Shown: positions 36,163 through 45,437, counted from the first letter of the stretch. The stretch is 64,000 nucleotides of DNA from Pseudanabaena sp. SR411 (GCF_002251945.1 NZ_NDHW01000036.1:1-64000), one strand, 5' to 3'. The notes: generated by a model not told the origin, from the letters alone. Numbers and translations: made by a program.

Positions 36163-37041
36163 ATGTTTAGTATTAGGCTGGGTGAAATCCTTGGGTCGTT
36201 AAATAAAAAACGGTATTGGTTTGGAAGCATAATTTTTGTAGCTTTGACTGTAATTCTCCCTAAATCCTTTGCGGTGATTAATACAGGAGAGCGCGGCATT
36301 CTCGTAACCTTTAACAAGGTGCAAGAACTTGTATTAAATGAAGGTACTCATCCTATAGTTCCTTTTGTATCATCAGTCAGAGTTATGAATATCCGTATTC
36401 AAAGAACCGATGTTGAAGCCAATGCTCGCACAAAAGATTTACAACGAATTACCACAAAGGTTGCTCTCAATTGGCAAATTTCACCAGATAAAATCCAACA
36501 AGTTTATCAACAATTTGGGAATAATGAGGAGTTGGTAGCCAGAATTATCGCTCCTGTTTTAGAAGAAATTGTGAAGGCGCGTATTCCCGCAAGAAGTCTT
36601 GAGAAGAATTTGATCGAACGTACAGAGCTAAAACAGGAACTAGAAACAAAGGCGAAACAGAGATTAGAGTCCTATGGCATTCTAATAACCGATCTATCAG
36701 TTTTGAATGTCACTGCCTCTGATGAATTTAATAAGGCAACAGAAGATAAACAAATTGCCGAACAAAAGGCACTTTCTGACAAGATGGTTGCAGAACAGGA
36801 ACTGCAAAAAGCAGACTTCGAGTCCAAAAAAGCAGCTAAAGAAGCGGAAACAGCGATCACACGTGCTAGAGGACAAGCAGAAGCCCAAAAGCTGTTACAG
36901 ACATCTTTGAGTTCAGAAATTTTACAGAAACAGGCGATCGAGAAATGGGATGGTAAATTTCCACTGGTAATGTCTAGCAATGGAGCTTTACCCTTTATCA
37001 ATGTCAATGCTCCCACTAGCAATCCTGAGCCAAAAAAATGA
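36163..37041 (+). CDS. SPFH/prohibitin-family membrane protein
   Basis: About 292 residues from the ATG at 36163 (MFSIRLGEIL); a TTG seven codons upstream is less likely. A membrane helix lies near residues 20-40. The SPFH domain follows, with GERGILVTFNKVQELVLNEGTHPIVPF and NIRIQRTDVEANARTKDLQRI. A long coiled coil (about 150-260) is rich in Glu, Lys and Ala. Prohibitins form membrane rings that scaffold or control FtsH proteases and membrane quality. It fits the envelope-stress flavour of this region, though linkage is only by position. Confidence 0.9.
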   Translation: MFSIRLGEILGSLNKKRYWFGSIIFVALTVILPKSFAVINTGERGILVTFNKVQELVLNEGTHPIVPFVSSVRVMNIRIQRTDVEANARTKDLQRITTKVALNWQISPDKIQQVYQQFGNNEELVARIIAPVLEEIVKARIPARSLEKNLIERTELKQELETKAKQRLESYGILITDLSVLNVTASDEFNKATEDKQIAEQKALSDKMVAEQELQKADFESKKAAKEAETAITRARGQAEAQKLLQTSLSSEILQKQAIEKWDGKFPLVMSSNGALPFINVNAPTSNPEPKK

Positions 37042-37071
37042 TTTTTGCGATCGCTCTAATATAAAGTCATT

Positions 37072-37107
37072 CTAATTCCATCTAAATTAAAATTTAGATG
37101 GAATTAG
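37072..37107 (+). terminator. Perfect 17-bp hairpin after the SPFH gene
   Basis: CTAATTCCATCTAAATT and AATTTAGATGGAATTAG are perfectly complementary around AA. It lies 30 bases after the SPFH stop and runs into the third remnant of the 31230-type gene. Confidence 0.7.
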
Positions 37108-37268
37108 CGATCACCTCGGCTTACAGCGACCTATATCAACAACACCAAAACCGCGATCTTCAAATTAAGGAAGTAATTCTCTTCAGTGATTTCGGTCAAA
37201 AAAATCTTTTAAGTCTTCCTACTGTCGAAACAATTCGTGCGCTATTGAGCAGGTCAATCGTCGTCTGA
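37104..37268 (+). pseudogene. Second remnant of the 31230-type gene
   Basis: Fifty-five codons read LAITSAYSDLYQQHQNRDLQ, then IKEVILFSDFGQKNLLSLP and a stop, close to the middle of the protein at 31230. The signal region and start are gone. Together with the remnant at 35805 it shows that this locus expanded and then decayed. Confidence 0.85.
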
Positions 37269-37309
37269 AGATTTTTAAGATTCTCTGTAACCATCATCGT
37301 TGTTTTGGC

Positions 37310-38713
37310 TTACGGTGTAAAAGGAGCAATTTCTTCCTTAATATTTTTCTCTTCGGGCAACCATTTTAAGAGTGGTAATGGCAAAAGACTGGTGAGATTA
37401 GCAATTAAAACTAATAACCATAAATTATCAAAATTAGATTCAGTAACGCCTAATAGATAGGTCAAACCTGCGCCTAGTTGAAAAGAACATAGCGCCGAAA
37501 TATTCAACACTGACATTAACAATGCAAATAAAGTAGCCTCGATACCTTCAGGACATAGCCGCGCGGCTAATACTAAGACGGGCATAAAGGCAATCCGCCC
37601 CGCCACAGTCAAAATTAAGTTGTCACCAAGACTAAACCAGCGATCGTCAATACCTAGTGAACGGTTGGCATGGGTGACTAACAATAAACTGGTAAGTCCT
37701 AATAAAGTTGAGACAATAGTTGTCCAAAAGAATATTTTGCGGGTTGGCACACCTCTGAAAAAGCGCTGAAATAGCCATACACCTAATAGTCCCGCCCAAC
37801 TTCCAACAAATCGAACTGTTCCAAGAAATTCAGGGTTAAAGTTCAGTTCATTGGTTGTGAAATAAAAGAAAGCAGTATCGGCACTTGGCGACGCTTGCCA
37901 ACAGAACAAGAAAGCGGCTGGTAACCAAATCGCCTTATTTGTAAAGGCTTGACGTAATTGAATAAAGTTAAACTTGAGCGACATCCAGATCTGTGAATTT
38001 CGCGATAAGTTTTCTGGCTTAGTTGATGAACTGCCATCATTGGATTTATTGATCGGATCAGGAGCGACTATATAAATCGTAGACATGGGGTTATCCGCGA
38101 TCGCAAAGGCGGAAATGCCCACCAAAAGAGGCAAAATCGCTGTGATTTCAAAAACGAATTTTGCGCCAAAATGCTCTAATAGATAGCCACTCAAATAAGC
38201 AGAGATAATTGCCCCGATTGACGAAGCAATCCAACTAAAGGACTGCAATGATCCTGCATCGCCTTCTGGTTCTAGTCTTGCGCGTTGGACAATCAGAGCA
38301 TCGGTAATCGCATCAGAAAAGGCAAGTGATAAGGAACCAGTCGCAATCATGGCGATCGCCCAAAAGGGAGTCGCGACCCATGAACTCATGCTTACCCATG
38401 CAAAAATTCCTAGAAAACTTGATAGCAATAGGTAAGGGCGGCGACGATAGCCAAAAACAGGAAAGCCGTCAGAAATTAAGCCATATAAGGGTTTAACTGT
38501 CCAAGGCAACATCGTAATGCCAACCATTGAGGCAACTTCCGTAGGGCTAAGTCCTAAGTCATCCTTAAGGAAGAAACTTACGGCAAGTTGCGAAATTGCC
38601 ATTGCTCCTTGCACAAAATAAATTATTGCGATCGCCCCCAACTCTAGGTCAAACGAGCGCCCTCGTAGTCTTTTGAGCCAGTCTGATTGGATTAGCACGA
38701 TACGATTGCCCAA
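37310..38713 (-). CDS. BT1-family folate/biopterin transporter
   Basis: A protein of up to 467 residues with about twelve membrane helices and the major-facilitator layout. Motifs include GITMLPWTVKPLYGLISDGFP and YRRRPYLLLSSFLG near the first half, and SLAFSDAITDALIVQRAR, typical of the BT1 folate-biopterin transporters of cyanobacteria, plastids and trypanosomatids. It probably imports folates or pterins. The start is uncertain: a TTG at 38713 and a GTG at 38698 are in frame, and no good ATG precedes the first helix. Confidence 0.88.
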   Translation of the reverse strand: MGNRIVLIQSDWLKRLRGRSFDLELGAIAIIYFVQGAMAISQLAVSFFLKDDLGLSPTEVASMVGITMLPWTVKPLYGLISDGFPVFGYRRRPYLLLSSFLGIFAWVSMSSWVATPFWAIAMIATGSLSLAFSDAITDALIVQRARLEPEGDAGSLQSFSWIASSIGAIISAYLSGYLLEHFGAKFVFEITAILPLLVGISAFAIADNPMSTIYIVAPDPINKSNDGSSSTKPENLSRNSQIWMSLKFNFIQLRQAFTNKAIWLPAAFLFCWQASPSADTAFFYFTTNELNFNPEFLGTVRFVGSWAGLLGVWLFQRFFRGVPTRKIFFWTTIVSTLLGLTSLLLVTHANRSLGIDDRWFSLGDNLILTVAGRIAFMPVLVLAARLCPEGIEATLFALLMSVLNISALCSFQLGAGLTYLLGVTESNFDNLWLLVLIANLTSLLPLPLLKWLPEEKNIKEEIAPFTP

Positions 38714-38794
38714 ATATTAAGAAACTTTAATCTAAGTATATTTTAGTATCAATCTAGAAAAGTTGATAGCCATCGTCAGAAGACAATGCTGGAA

Positions 38795-38975
38795 ATCACT
38801 AACTGATGTTAAGTGGATGGAATTTTTGCAATCATATTAAGTCTAGGGCTGGCACGGGGGCGCAGCCCCTACAAAATTTAAATTATTGGGGTAGGGGCAA
38901 TCCCCCTGTGGTTGCCCTGTCATGCTAGTAGCAAGAGATTCATCATCTGAGTTCCAAGTAACATGAATCACTAAC
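38795..38975 (+). mobile_element. MITE-like element, copy 2, with perfect 9-bp target duplication
   Basis: The element proper spans 38804-38966 (163 bp) and aligns along its length with the one at 8458. The ends are TGATGTTAAGTGGA and, inverted, TCATGTTACTTGGA, so the terminal repeats are imperfect here. The flanking bases ATCACTAAC occur on both sides (38795-38803 and 38967-38975), a perfect 9-bp target duplication. It occupies most of the 338-base gap between the BT1 and maf genes; the rest holds nothing recognisable. Confidence 0.9.
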
Positions 38976-39051
38976 GAAAATACGGTAGGGTAAATAAGAG
39001 AAAACCTGACAAATATTTCTATCTTTTCTCTTTTTTACTTTGTTAGATCCT

Positions 39052-39666
39052 ATGTCCAATCCCATTTTTGTCCTTGCTTCCGCTTCGCCCACACGCAAGA
39101 GCATTTTAGAAAATGCTGGTATCAAGCCAGTAATCAGAGTGAGTCACTTTGACGAAGATGCGATTCAGGTGAGCGATCCCACATCATTAGTAATGACCTT
39201 GGCGCAGTGCAAAGCCAAAGCGATCGCCTCAGAATTTATAGGACAGAATGCATTGATTATGGGCTGTGACTCGATCATGTACCTCAATGGCATGATTTAC
39301 GGTAAGCCAGACTCTAAGCAAACGGCGATCGCCACATGGCAAAAGATGCGCGGCAATTATTGTGAACTCTATACAGGACATTGCTTGATTGATGCTAACA
39401 ATGAGCGATCGGTTCTGCGATACGGAGTAACTAAAGTCCATTTCTCAGAAGTAACTGATGCGGAAATTGATAGCTATGTGGATTCGGGCGAGCCGCTATG
39501 CTGTGCAGGATGCTTTACTTTGGAGAAATTGGGAGGATTGCTAATTGATAAAATCGAAGGATGTCATACCAACGTCTTAGGATTGAGCTTACCGATCTTG
39601 CGGCAAATGTTAGCTGAACTAGGTTACAGCATTCACTTTAGTGCGAATGGAACTGTAATCAGATGA
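39052..39666 (+). CDS. Maf-family nucleotide pyrophosphatase
   Basis: About 204 residues from the ATG at 39052. The N-terminal motif FVLASASPTRKSILENAGI, then FDEDAIQ, GCDSIMYLNG and TGHCLID are typical of Maf/YhdE proteins, which hydrolyse non-canonical or regular nucleoside triphosphates to monophosphates. Its stop overlaps the menD start (ATGA), so the two are translationally coupled. Confidence 0.9.
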   Translation: MSNPIFVLASASPTRKSILENAGIKPVIRVSHFDEDAIQVSDPTSLVMTLAQCKAKAIASEFIGQNALIMGCDSIMYLNGMIYGKPDSKQTAIATWQKMRGNYCELYTGHCLIDANNERSVLRYGVTKVHFSEVTDAEIDSYVDSGEPLCCAGCFTLEKLGGLLIDKIEGCHTNVLGLSLPILRQMLAELGYSIHFSANGTVIR

Positions 39667-41471
39667 ATACTGCCAATCGGAATACGCTCTGGGCAAGTAT
39701 CGTTGCTGAAGAACTCTATCGCTCAGATGTCCGCACTGTGTGTGTTTCCCCTGGATCAAGGTCTACGCCACTTGTAATCGCTTTTGCAGAATTGCGCGAT
39801 CGCTGTCCTGATTTTCAGATTTTGGTGCATATTGATGAGCGTTCAAGCAGCTTTTTTGCTTTAGGTTTAGCGAAGGTAAAAATGGCTCCTGTGGCGCTAC
39901 TATGCACATCGGGAACAGCCGCAGCTAATTACTATCCTGCAATTATTGAGGCTTATTATAGTCAGATTCCCCTTGTGGTCTTGACTGCTGATCGCCCGCC
40001 AGAAATGCGTGATTGTGGCTCAGGACAGACTATCGATCAGATTAATATTTATGGAAAGCATGTTCGCTATTTTTTTGAAGTGGGGACACCAGAGATTCTC
40101 GGCTTTCGACTGCGTTATTTGCGATCGCTGATTAGTCGTTCTGTAAGCATATCTATGGGTAAAGGTGACAGCCCAGCAGGTGCAGTTCACCTTAACTTCC
40201 CCTTTGCCGATCCGATGCCACCCGTGCCTGTGGCTAATGATGTGCCAGAAGATTTAGCTCTCAGCAGTCCAGAAGCGATGTTTGGTAATCCATCGGGAGC
40301 CGCCTATAGTCAAGTCATTACGGGAATGCGATCGCTCGGTACAGATGCGATCGCGGCTATGGCAAATCAAATTATTAGTCATCCCAAGGGTGTATTAGTT
40401 GTGGGTGTGTATGACGCGCCCACAGATTTTTTAGATGCTGTCCGAAAACTCGCCAAAGCAACAGGTTATCCATTGCTGATCGAAGCCACAGGAGCGCATC
40501 GTCGGGATGAAATTGGACATTATGATAGTTTTCTGCGTTCGCCGAATTTCTCTAAGGCTCATGCTCCTGAAATAGTGATTCGTTTTGGAGCTATGCCTAC
40601 CTCTAAAAGTTACATGCTATGGCTACAGCAGCATATTGGCTGTCAGCAGATCGTTGTCGGTAGCACCAATAGCGATCCAACCCATGGACTTACTCAAGCG
40701 CTAAATGTTCAGCCTGTTAGCTTTTGCTTGCAGTTAGCCAATTATTTAGAAAATTATGCTCAACCAATTTGGCAGGACAAGCAATGGCGCTTAGATTTTG
40801 AACTAGCAGAGAGTATCGCCGAACATGCGATCGCTGAATCTCTTGCAGAAATTGATGAATTATTCGATGGCAAAGTTTATGCAGAACTTGCTGAGATTTT
40901 GCCTGCGGATACTTATATCTATGTAGCTAGCAGTACACCGATTCGCGATCTGGATACATTCTTCCATAGCGATCGCCCGATTACAGTTTTAGCCAATCGT
41001 GGTGCAAATGGCATTGATGGAACTTTATCAAGTGCACTTGGTGCAGCGTGGGGATGTGATCATCCGATGGTTCTCATCTGTGGAGATTTAGCATTTTATC
41101 ACGACCTGAATGGATTGCTGGCAGCTAAAAAATATAATATTTCTCTTACAGTAATTCTGCTCAATAATGATGGAGGTGGTATTTTTGATTTACTACCCAT
41201 TTCCAAATTTGAAGATACTTTTGAAGAATTCTTCGGAACAAGTCATGGGCTGGACTTTGCACCGATCATCTCGGCATATAGTTGTGAACATATGCTCATT
41301 CAAGATTGGCAAGATTTTCGAGATCGCCTTACTAGTTCCTTGAGCGCTAAGGGAACACAAGTTTTAGAAATTAGAAGCGATCGCAAGCGTAATAAAGAAA
41401 TCCATTTTGCGATTTGGAATAAGGTAATCGAAAGTTGCGATCGTAACTTTCGATTACTTGAAGGTCAGTGA
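39663..41471 (+). CDS. menD: SEPHCHC synthase (MenD)
   Basis: A 602-residue thiamine-diphosphate enzyme that adds succinic semialdehyde to isochorismate in phylloquinone (vitamin K1) synthesis, needed by photosystem I. Motifs include VCVSPGSRSTPLVIAF, HIDERSSSFFALGLAK, LLCTSGTAAANYYPAIIEA, VVLTADRPPEMRDCGSGQTI and the C-terminal ThDP region ICGDLAFYHDLNGLLAAKK with NNDGGGIFDLLP. The length is as expected. It overlaps maf by four bases. Confidence 0.97.
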   Translation: MNTANRNTLWASIVAEELYRSDVRTVCVSPGSRSTPLVIAFAELRDRCPDFQILVHIDERSSSFFALGLAKVKMAPVALLCTSGTAAANYYPAIIEAYYSQIPLVVLTADRPPEMRDCGSGQTIDQINIYGKHVRYFFEVGTPEILGFRLRYLRSLISRSVSISMGKGDSPAGAVHLNFPFADPMPPVPVANDVPEDLALSSPEAMFGNPSGAAYSQVITGMRSLGTDAIAAMANQIISHPKGVLVVGVYDAPTDFLDAVRKLAKATGYPLLIEATGAHRRDEIGHYDSFLRSPNFSKAHAPEIVIRFGAMPTSKSYMLWLQQHIGCQQIVVGSTNSDPTHGLTQALNVQPVSFCLQLANYLENYAQPIWQDKQWRLDFELAESIAEHAIAESLAEIDELFDGKVYAELAEILPADTYIYVASSTPIRDLDTFFHSDRPITVLANRGANGIDGTLSSALGAAWGCDHPMVLICGDLAFYHDLNGLLAAKKYNISLTVILLNNDGGGIFDLLPISKFEDTFEEFFGTSHGLDFAPIISAYSCEHMLIQDWQDFRDRLTSSLSAKGTQVLEIRSDRKRNKEIHFAIWNKVIESCDRNFRLLEGQ

Positions 41472-41486
41472 GAAGCACTGACCTTC
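41460..41486 (+). terminator. Hairpin at the menD stop codon
   Basis: GAAGGTCAGTG and CACTGACCTTC pair around AGAAG, with the TGA stop at the stem-loop junction. A second perfect pair, AATCGAAAGTT/AACTTTCGATT, lies just upstream inside the last menD codons (about 41427-41456). Confidence 0.7.
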
Positions 41487-41523
41487 GTATATAATCAGAA
41501 CAAAGTTGGGAGGCTAAAAACTC

Positions 41524-42093
41524 ATGGTACTTGCAACAACTAAGCGCTACACCGTAGATGAATATCTCGAACTAGAAAAAAAAGCCGAGTTTAAAAGCGA
41601 ATTTGTCAATGGAGATATCATACCTATGGCAGGAGCAAGCGCAAATCATAATAAAATCTCTCTTAATTTCTGTCGTCTTTTTCCATTGTCGATTCAAGAG
41701 CAGGAATATGAGATATTTATGAGTGATATGCGTCTATGGATGCCAGATCATAAACGCTATACTTACCCTGATGTGGTTGTAGTAAAAGGACAGCCAATTT
41801 TTACGGATGAGAAACAAACTGGAATTACTAATCCCTGTTTAATTGTCGAAGTTCTCTCTAACTCCACAGGAGAATATGATCGCGAAAATAAATTTAAGCT
41901 TTATCGCTCTATTCCTAGCTTTCAAGAATATATCCTTGTCGATCAAACTGACTATGGAATAGAACAATATGCAAAACAGGCTAATGGTAAATGGATTTTA
42001 TCCGACTATGTGGGTGAAGATGCAATTCTGAAACTGGGATCAGTAAATTTTGAAATTAGTTTGCGAGATTTATACAAGCGCGTTACATTCTAG
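41524..42093 (+). CDS. Uma2-family (DUF820) endonuclease-fold protein
   Basis: A 189-residue protein with a PD-(D/E)XK-like fold. Visible motifs are KSEFVNGDIIPMAGAS, MRLWMPDHKRYTYPDVVVVKG (with the Asp), NPCLIVEVLSNSTGEYDRENKFKLYRSI (with E-x-L) and EYILVDQ. Cyanobacterial genomes carry many copies, often with weak conservation; the cellular role is not settled. GGAGG lies upstream of the ATG. Confidence 0.9.
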   Translation: MVLATTKRYTVDEYLELEKKAEFKSEFVNGDIIPMAGASANHNKISLNFCRLFPLSIQEQEYEIFMSDMRLWMPDHKRYTYPDVVVVKGQPIFTDEKQTGITNPCLIVEVLSNSTGEYDRENKFKLYRSIPSFQEYILVDQTDYGIEQYAKQANGKWILSDYVGEDAILKLGSVNFEISLRDLYKRVTF

Positions 42094-42118
42094 TAGCTAA
42101 GTCATCTTAAAAGAGGAT

Positions 42119-42168
42119 TTGGAGACCAAATCCCTACATATCCGTAAATGTAGGGGCTTGGTCTCCAA
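42119..42168. terminator. Inverted repeat between convergent Uma2 and thiO genes
   Basis: TTGGAGACCAAATCCCTACAT and ATGTAGGGGCTTGGTCTCCAA form a 21-bp stem with two mismatches and an 8-base loop. It probably ends both transcripts. The TGTAGGGGC phrase is common in dispersed cyanobacterial repeats. Confidence 0.6.
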
Positions 42169-42212
42169 GCCCTAATCTCAGCTTAAAAGCCACGCAAAGC
42201 ATAGCTTTCAAG

Positions 42213-43244
42213 TTACTGTAAATAGATAGAATCGGTTATGCCATCAACCATAAAATCGGTGATTAGTTTAGCTGTAATTGGAGCAAAAAGAATCCCATTA
42301 CGGTAGTGACCCGTTGCCAAAATTAGATTGTCATAATCACTAGCCCCTAGCAGTGGAACTTCATTAGGAGCATGGGGACGGAATCCCCACCATGTTTCAG
42401 TGATTTGCATATCAGCGATCGCAGGATATACGGTAATTGCTCTATTTAACAGTTGAGCAATGCCTGAGGCAGTGTTGCCCTGCGAGAAACCATTATCCTC
42501 AACTGTCGCACCGATCACAATGGTTCCATCTTGGCGCGGCACAATGTAGCAACTTGGCGCATAAATTACTCGTTGTAATTTACGATCACCATCAAATACT
42601 GAAAGCATTTGTCCTTTGATGGGCTTAATCGGCAAAGGCAGCAGTGATCGCGTCCAAGCGCCTGTTGCCAGAACATAGCGATCGCCTTGCAATTTACCCG
42701 CGCTAGTATCGAGATGCATCACTCGCTTTTGATCACGCACTATTTGATAAACTGCCGTGCCTTCTAGGATTTTAATTGAGAGCGATCGCGCAGTTGTTAA
42801 TAGAGCTTGGGTAAGTTTGCGATTGTTAACCTGTCCATCTTCAGGTAACCAGAGAGAGCCTAAAATCGATTCCCCTAATCCAGATTGACGCTTGCGAGAT
42901 TCTTCTCGGTTAATATATTTGGGGTGCGTAGAGATAACTTGGCGATCGCTTTCTTCTAAAACTGGAGCGATCATCCCACAACACCAGTAGCCGCAATCTT
43001 GCCCTGATAATCGCATTAAGTTCGCTATCCATTGCGGATACATTTCCCGACTGCGAATCCCAAATTCTAGGAGATCTCCCTCTAGTCGTTCTGCTTCAGG
43101 TGCAAGCATTCCCGCCGCCGCCCATGTCGCGCCACGTCCACAAAGATCACGCTCAACCACAGTTACATTTGCGCCTTTCTGAGAAAGGGCGATCGCTGTC
43201 GCTAAACCGATAATGCCACCACCAATTACTAAAACATCAGTCAT
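42213..43244 (-). CDS. thiO: Glycine oxidase ThiO
   Basis: A 343-residue FAD enzyme. The N-terminal dinucleotide-binding motif is VLVIGGGIIGLATAIALSQKG, followed by RGATWAAAGMLAPEAE, a ThiO hallmark. The C-terminal part has TWWGFRPHAPNEVPLLG and NLILATGHYRNGILFAP. It oxidises glycine to dehydroglycine for thiazole formation in thiamine synthesis. Some cyanobacteria fuse ThiO to ThiG; here ThiO is alone. No TPP riboswitch was seen in the 54 bases upstream. Confidence 0.9.
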   Translation of the reverse strand: MTDVLVIGGGIIGLATAIALSQKGANVTVVERDLCGRGATWAAAGMLAPEAERLEGDLLEFGIRSREMYPQWIANLMRLSGQDCGYWCCGMIAPVLEESDRQVISTHPKYINREESRKRQSGLGESILGSLWLPEDGQVNNRKLTQALLTTARSLSIKILEGTAVYQIVRDQKRVMHLDTSAGKLQGDRYVLATGAWTRSLLPLPIKPIKGQMLSVFDGDRKLQRVIYAPSCYIVPRQDGTIVIGATVEDNGFSQGNTASGIAQLLNRAITVYPAIADMQITETWWGFRPHAPNEVPLLGASDYDNLILATGHYRNGILFAPITAKLITDFMVDGITDSIYLQ

Positions 43245-43298
43245 TCCATTTCATCCTTCTATCTAGATATATATGCCATGCAAAGCTTGATATATATA

Positions 43299-43949
43299 TC
43301 AACCACAACGAGTTGCTACTACAGCATAAAACGGATCGCTGCTAGCCATACCAAACATTGCTAAAAAAGGAGAACTAGGTCGTACATTAGCCACTAGCTC
43401 AGGACGGGAGAAACCTTTCGGCACAGAAGCAAAATACTTAAATACCAACTTAGTGCGATCGCTTTCTTCGCCATCCCGCCATGCTTGAATCGCCTTCTGA
43501 TAAAACATCCGATTTGAGAAGCTAATAATTGCGATTCCACCAACTTTAAGAACGCGATGAATTTCGGCAAATACAGCTTCTGGATATTGCAAATACTGCA
43601 CGGAGACGGTGTTTAACACGGCATCAAAGGATTGATCAGCAAAGGGTAATACTTGTTGCTGATTGAGATTTTGGACAAAATAATGATTTAAGCGCGGATT
43701 TCGAGACAATTCCTCAGCATTAAGTCCATGTCCCTCTACATGGCTAAATTCCATATCTTCGGGCAGATGCGATACCCAACTACTCATCAAATCAAGAATT
43801 CTTGTATTGGTTTGTAATCGCTGACGATAAAGCTCTGTCAATTGCTGAATAAAGCGATCGTCTACATGGGTGACAAAGCGCGGATAGTCATAGAACAGCG
43901 CATCATCAGAGTTATCAAGTTTTGTACGTTGTTCTGAGGCAAGTTGCAT
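43299..43949 (-). CDS. Class I SAM-dependent methyltransferase (type 11-like)
   Basis: A 216-residue protein. The SAM-binding region is RILDLMSSWVSHLPEDMEF, where the usual glycine-rich loop is replaced by SSW. QSFDAVLNTVSVQYLQYPEAVFAEIHRVLKVGGIAIISFSNRMF follows, which is the motif II/III pattern of methyltransf_11. The substrate is unknown. It is transcribed in the same direction as thiO, 54 bases upstream. Confidence 0.82.
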   Translation of the reverse strand: MQLASEQRTKLDNSDDALFYDYPRFVTHVDDRFIQQLTELYRQRLQTNTRILDLMSSWVSHLPEDMEFSHVEGHGLNAEELSRNPRLNHYFVQNLNQQQVLPFADQSFDAVLNTVSVQYLQYPEAVFAEIHRVLKVGGIAIISFSNRMFYQKAIQAWRDGEESDRTKLVFKYFASVPKGFSRPELVANVRPSSPFLAMFGMASSDPFYAVVATRCG

Positions 43950-44025
43950 AGATAGTTAGCAAAAGAGATAAGAACTTAATCATACTCAAATTTGATAAGG
44001 GATCTGCGATTAATGAGGAACCCCC

Positions 44026-44060
44026 GTTTTGGTGGCGCGGCGAAGCCGCGCCACCAAAAC
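44026..44060. terminator. Perfect 16-bp GC-rich hairpin
   Basis: GTTTTGGTGGCGCGGC and GCCGCGCCACCAAAAC are perfectly complementary with loop GAA. It lies between the divergent methyltransferase and isiA genes, so it does not sit at a gene end; it may be an element that moved rather than a terminator. Confidence 0.55.
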
Positions 44061-44092
44061 AGCTATTGATTAAGTTATGTTAAGAATTTTAA

Positions 44093-44160
44093 TGAAAGTA
44101 ATTCTCAATAAAGGATTGTCTAGTAAGATTAGCGAAGTAAATTATTGAGAGTGATTCCTA
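44093..44160 (+). promoter_or_regulatory. Candidate Fur-type sites upstream of isiA
   Basis: Two 15-base stretches resemble the 7-1-7 Fur pattern TGATAAT-N-ATTATCA. TGAAAGTAATTCTCA (44093-44107) matches at 11 of the 14 arm positions, and TGAGAGTGATTCCTA (44146-44160) matches at 9. isiA is known to be repressed by Fur under iron repletion in other cyanobacteria. The first site shares AAAGTAATTC with dispersed repeats at about 18271 and 53001, which weakens its specificity. No clear -10 was fixed. Confidence 0.4.
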
Positions 44161-44215
44161 TTAGTTGCATCTCAAAATCTTAACTTTTGATAACTTATTG
44201 TTGAACTAGGTAGCT

Positions 44216-45247
44216 ATGCAAATCTCTGAAAAACCTAACGTAAAATCTGATTGGTGGGCTGGGAATGCTCGTTTTGCCGATCTATCTGGTCTTTTTATCG
44301 TGGCTCATGTCGCTCAAGCCGCATTGATTGCTTTTTGGGCTGGTGCATTTACTTTGTATGAAATCTCTTGGTATCGAGCCGATCTGCCGATGGGTAGCCA
44401 AGGTCTAATTTTACTGCCCCATCTTGCTTCTTTGGGGATTGGTGTTGGAGAAGGTGGCACAATTATTGATAGTTATTCCTATTTTGTGATTGGCTCAATC
44501 CACCTGATCTCTTCCGCAGTTTTAGCGGCGGGAGCCTTGTTTCACCTCACCAAAACTCCCGCAAATTTAAAAGAACTTAAGGGCTTTGCCAAAAATTTCC
44601 ACTTTGAATGGACTGACTCGCGCAAATTGGGGATCATCTTGGGACATCATTTGTTGTTCTTGGGTGCTGGTGCGTTACTGCTGACGGCAAAAGCGATGTA
44701 CTGGGGCGGGCTTTACGATTCCACAATTCATGCTGTAAGGGTGGTCACCGAACCAACGCTAAATCCTCTAACTATCTATGGTTATCAAACCCATTTTGCC
44801 GATGTAAATAACCTAGAAGACTTAGTTGGTGGTCATATTTATGTAGGGCTGATGCTGATTGGTGGTGGGATTTGGCATATTGTCGTGCCACCTTTGGCTT
44901 GGGCAAAGAGAGTCTTGATTTTTTCTAGTGAAGCAATTCTCTCCTACTCCTTAGGTGGAATCGCACTAGCTGGTTTTGTTGCTTCCTACTTCTGTGCTGT
45001 GAATACACTTGCTTATCCTGTGGAGTTCTATGGCGAAGTTTTGCAAGTGAAGTTGAGTGTGATGCCTTTCTATGCTGACACTGTGTCTTTACCTTTGGGA
45101 GCGCATACTCCCCGTTGCTGGTTGGCTAATGCCCATTTCATTCTTGCCTTCTTCTTCTTGCAAGGACATTTGTATCATGCATTGAAAGCGATCGGTTTTG
45201 ATTTCAGTCGTGTGAGTCGTGCCTTAAATATGGCGACTGCGGAATAA
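44216..45247 (+). CDS. isiA: Iron-stress chlorophyll-binding protein IsiA (CP43')
   Basis: A 343-residue protein with six membrane helices. It belongs to the CP43-like antenna family: [39 protein letters not shown] at the N-terminus, [19 protein letters not shown] in the middle and [31 protein letters not shown] at the end. The large lumenal loop of PsbC is missing, as expected for IsiA/Pcb. IsiA forms chlorophyll rings around photosystem I under iron limitation. Flavodoxin is encoded two genes on, which supports IsiA rather than a generic Pcb, although the sequence looks fairly divergent. Confidence 0.9.
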   Translation: MQISEKPNVKSDWWAGNARFADLSGLFIVAHVAQAALIAFWAGAFTLYEISWYRADLPMGSQGLILLPHLASLGIGVGEGGTIIDSYSYFVIGSIHLISSAVLAAGALFHLTKTPANLKELKGFAKNFHFEWTDSRKLGIILGHHLLFLGAGALLLTAKAMYWGGLYDSTIHAVRVVTEPTLNPLTIYGYQTHFADVNNLEDLVGGHIYVGLMLIGGGIWHIVVPPLAWAKRVLIFSSEAILSYSLGGIALAGFVASYFCAVNTLAYPVEFYGEVLQVKLSVMPFYADTVSLPLGAHTPRCWLANAHFILAFFFLQGHLYHALKAIGFDFSRVSRALNMATAE

Positions 45248-45257
45248 AAAATATTGC

Positions 45258-45290
45258 TCTCAAAGGTGTGGCAAAACCACACCTTTGAGA
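45258..45290 (+). terminator. Perfect 14-bp hairpin after isiA
   Basis: TCTCAAAGGTGTGG and CCACACCTTTGAGA pair around CAAAA and are followed by an A-run rather than a T-run. It may partly end transcription or protect the 3' end of an abundant isiA message while allowing read-through to the regulator and isiB. Confidence 0.65.
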
Positions 45291-45437
45291 AGAAAAAAAA
45301 ATCTTAGAGAACAAAATTATGGCGATGTTTCTTGGCAGTCTGCTTACGATCGCATCATTCACTTATCTGGTCAACTTTTGGGTGCTAATGTCCCTGATCC
45401 AGAGATAAATATACAGAGCTTTATAGAGGTTCAAGTC

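Noticed and set aside
42430-43298. A TPP riboswitch for thiO
   Set aside because: Only 54 bases separate thiO from the methyltransferase gene, and no THI-box-like sequence is visible.
45285-45437. An N-terminal extension of the Crp-type regulator
   Set aside because: It would start with TTG inside the isiA 3' hairpin and adds about 50 residues not expected in the family.
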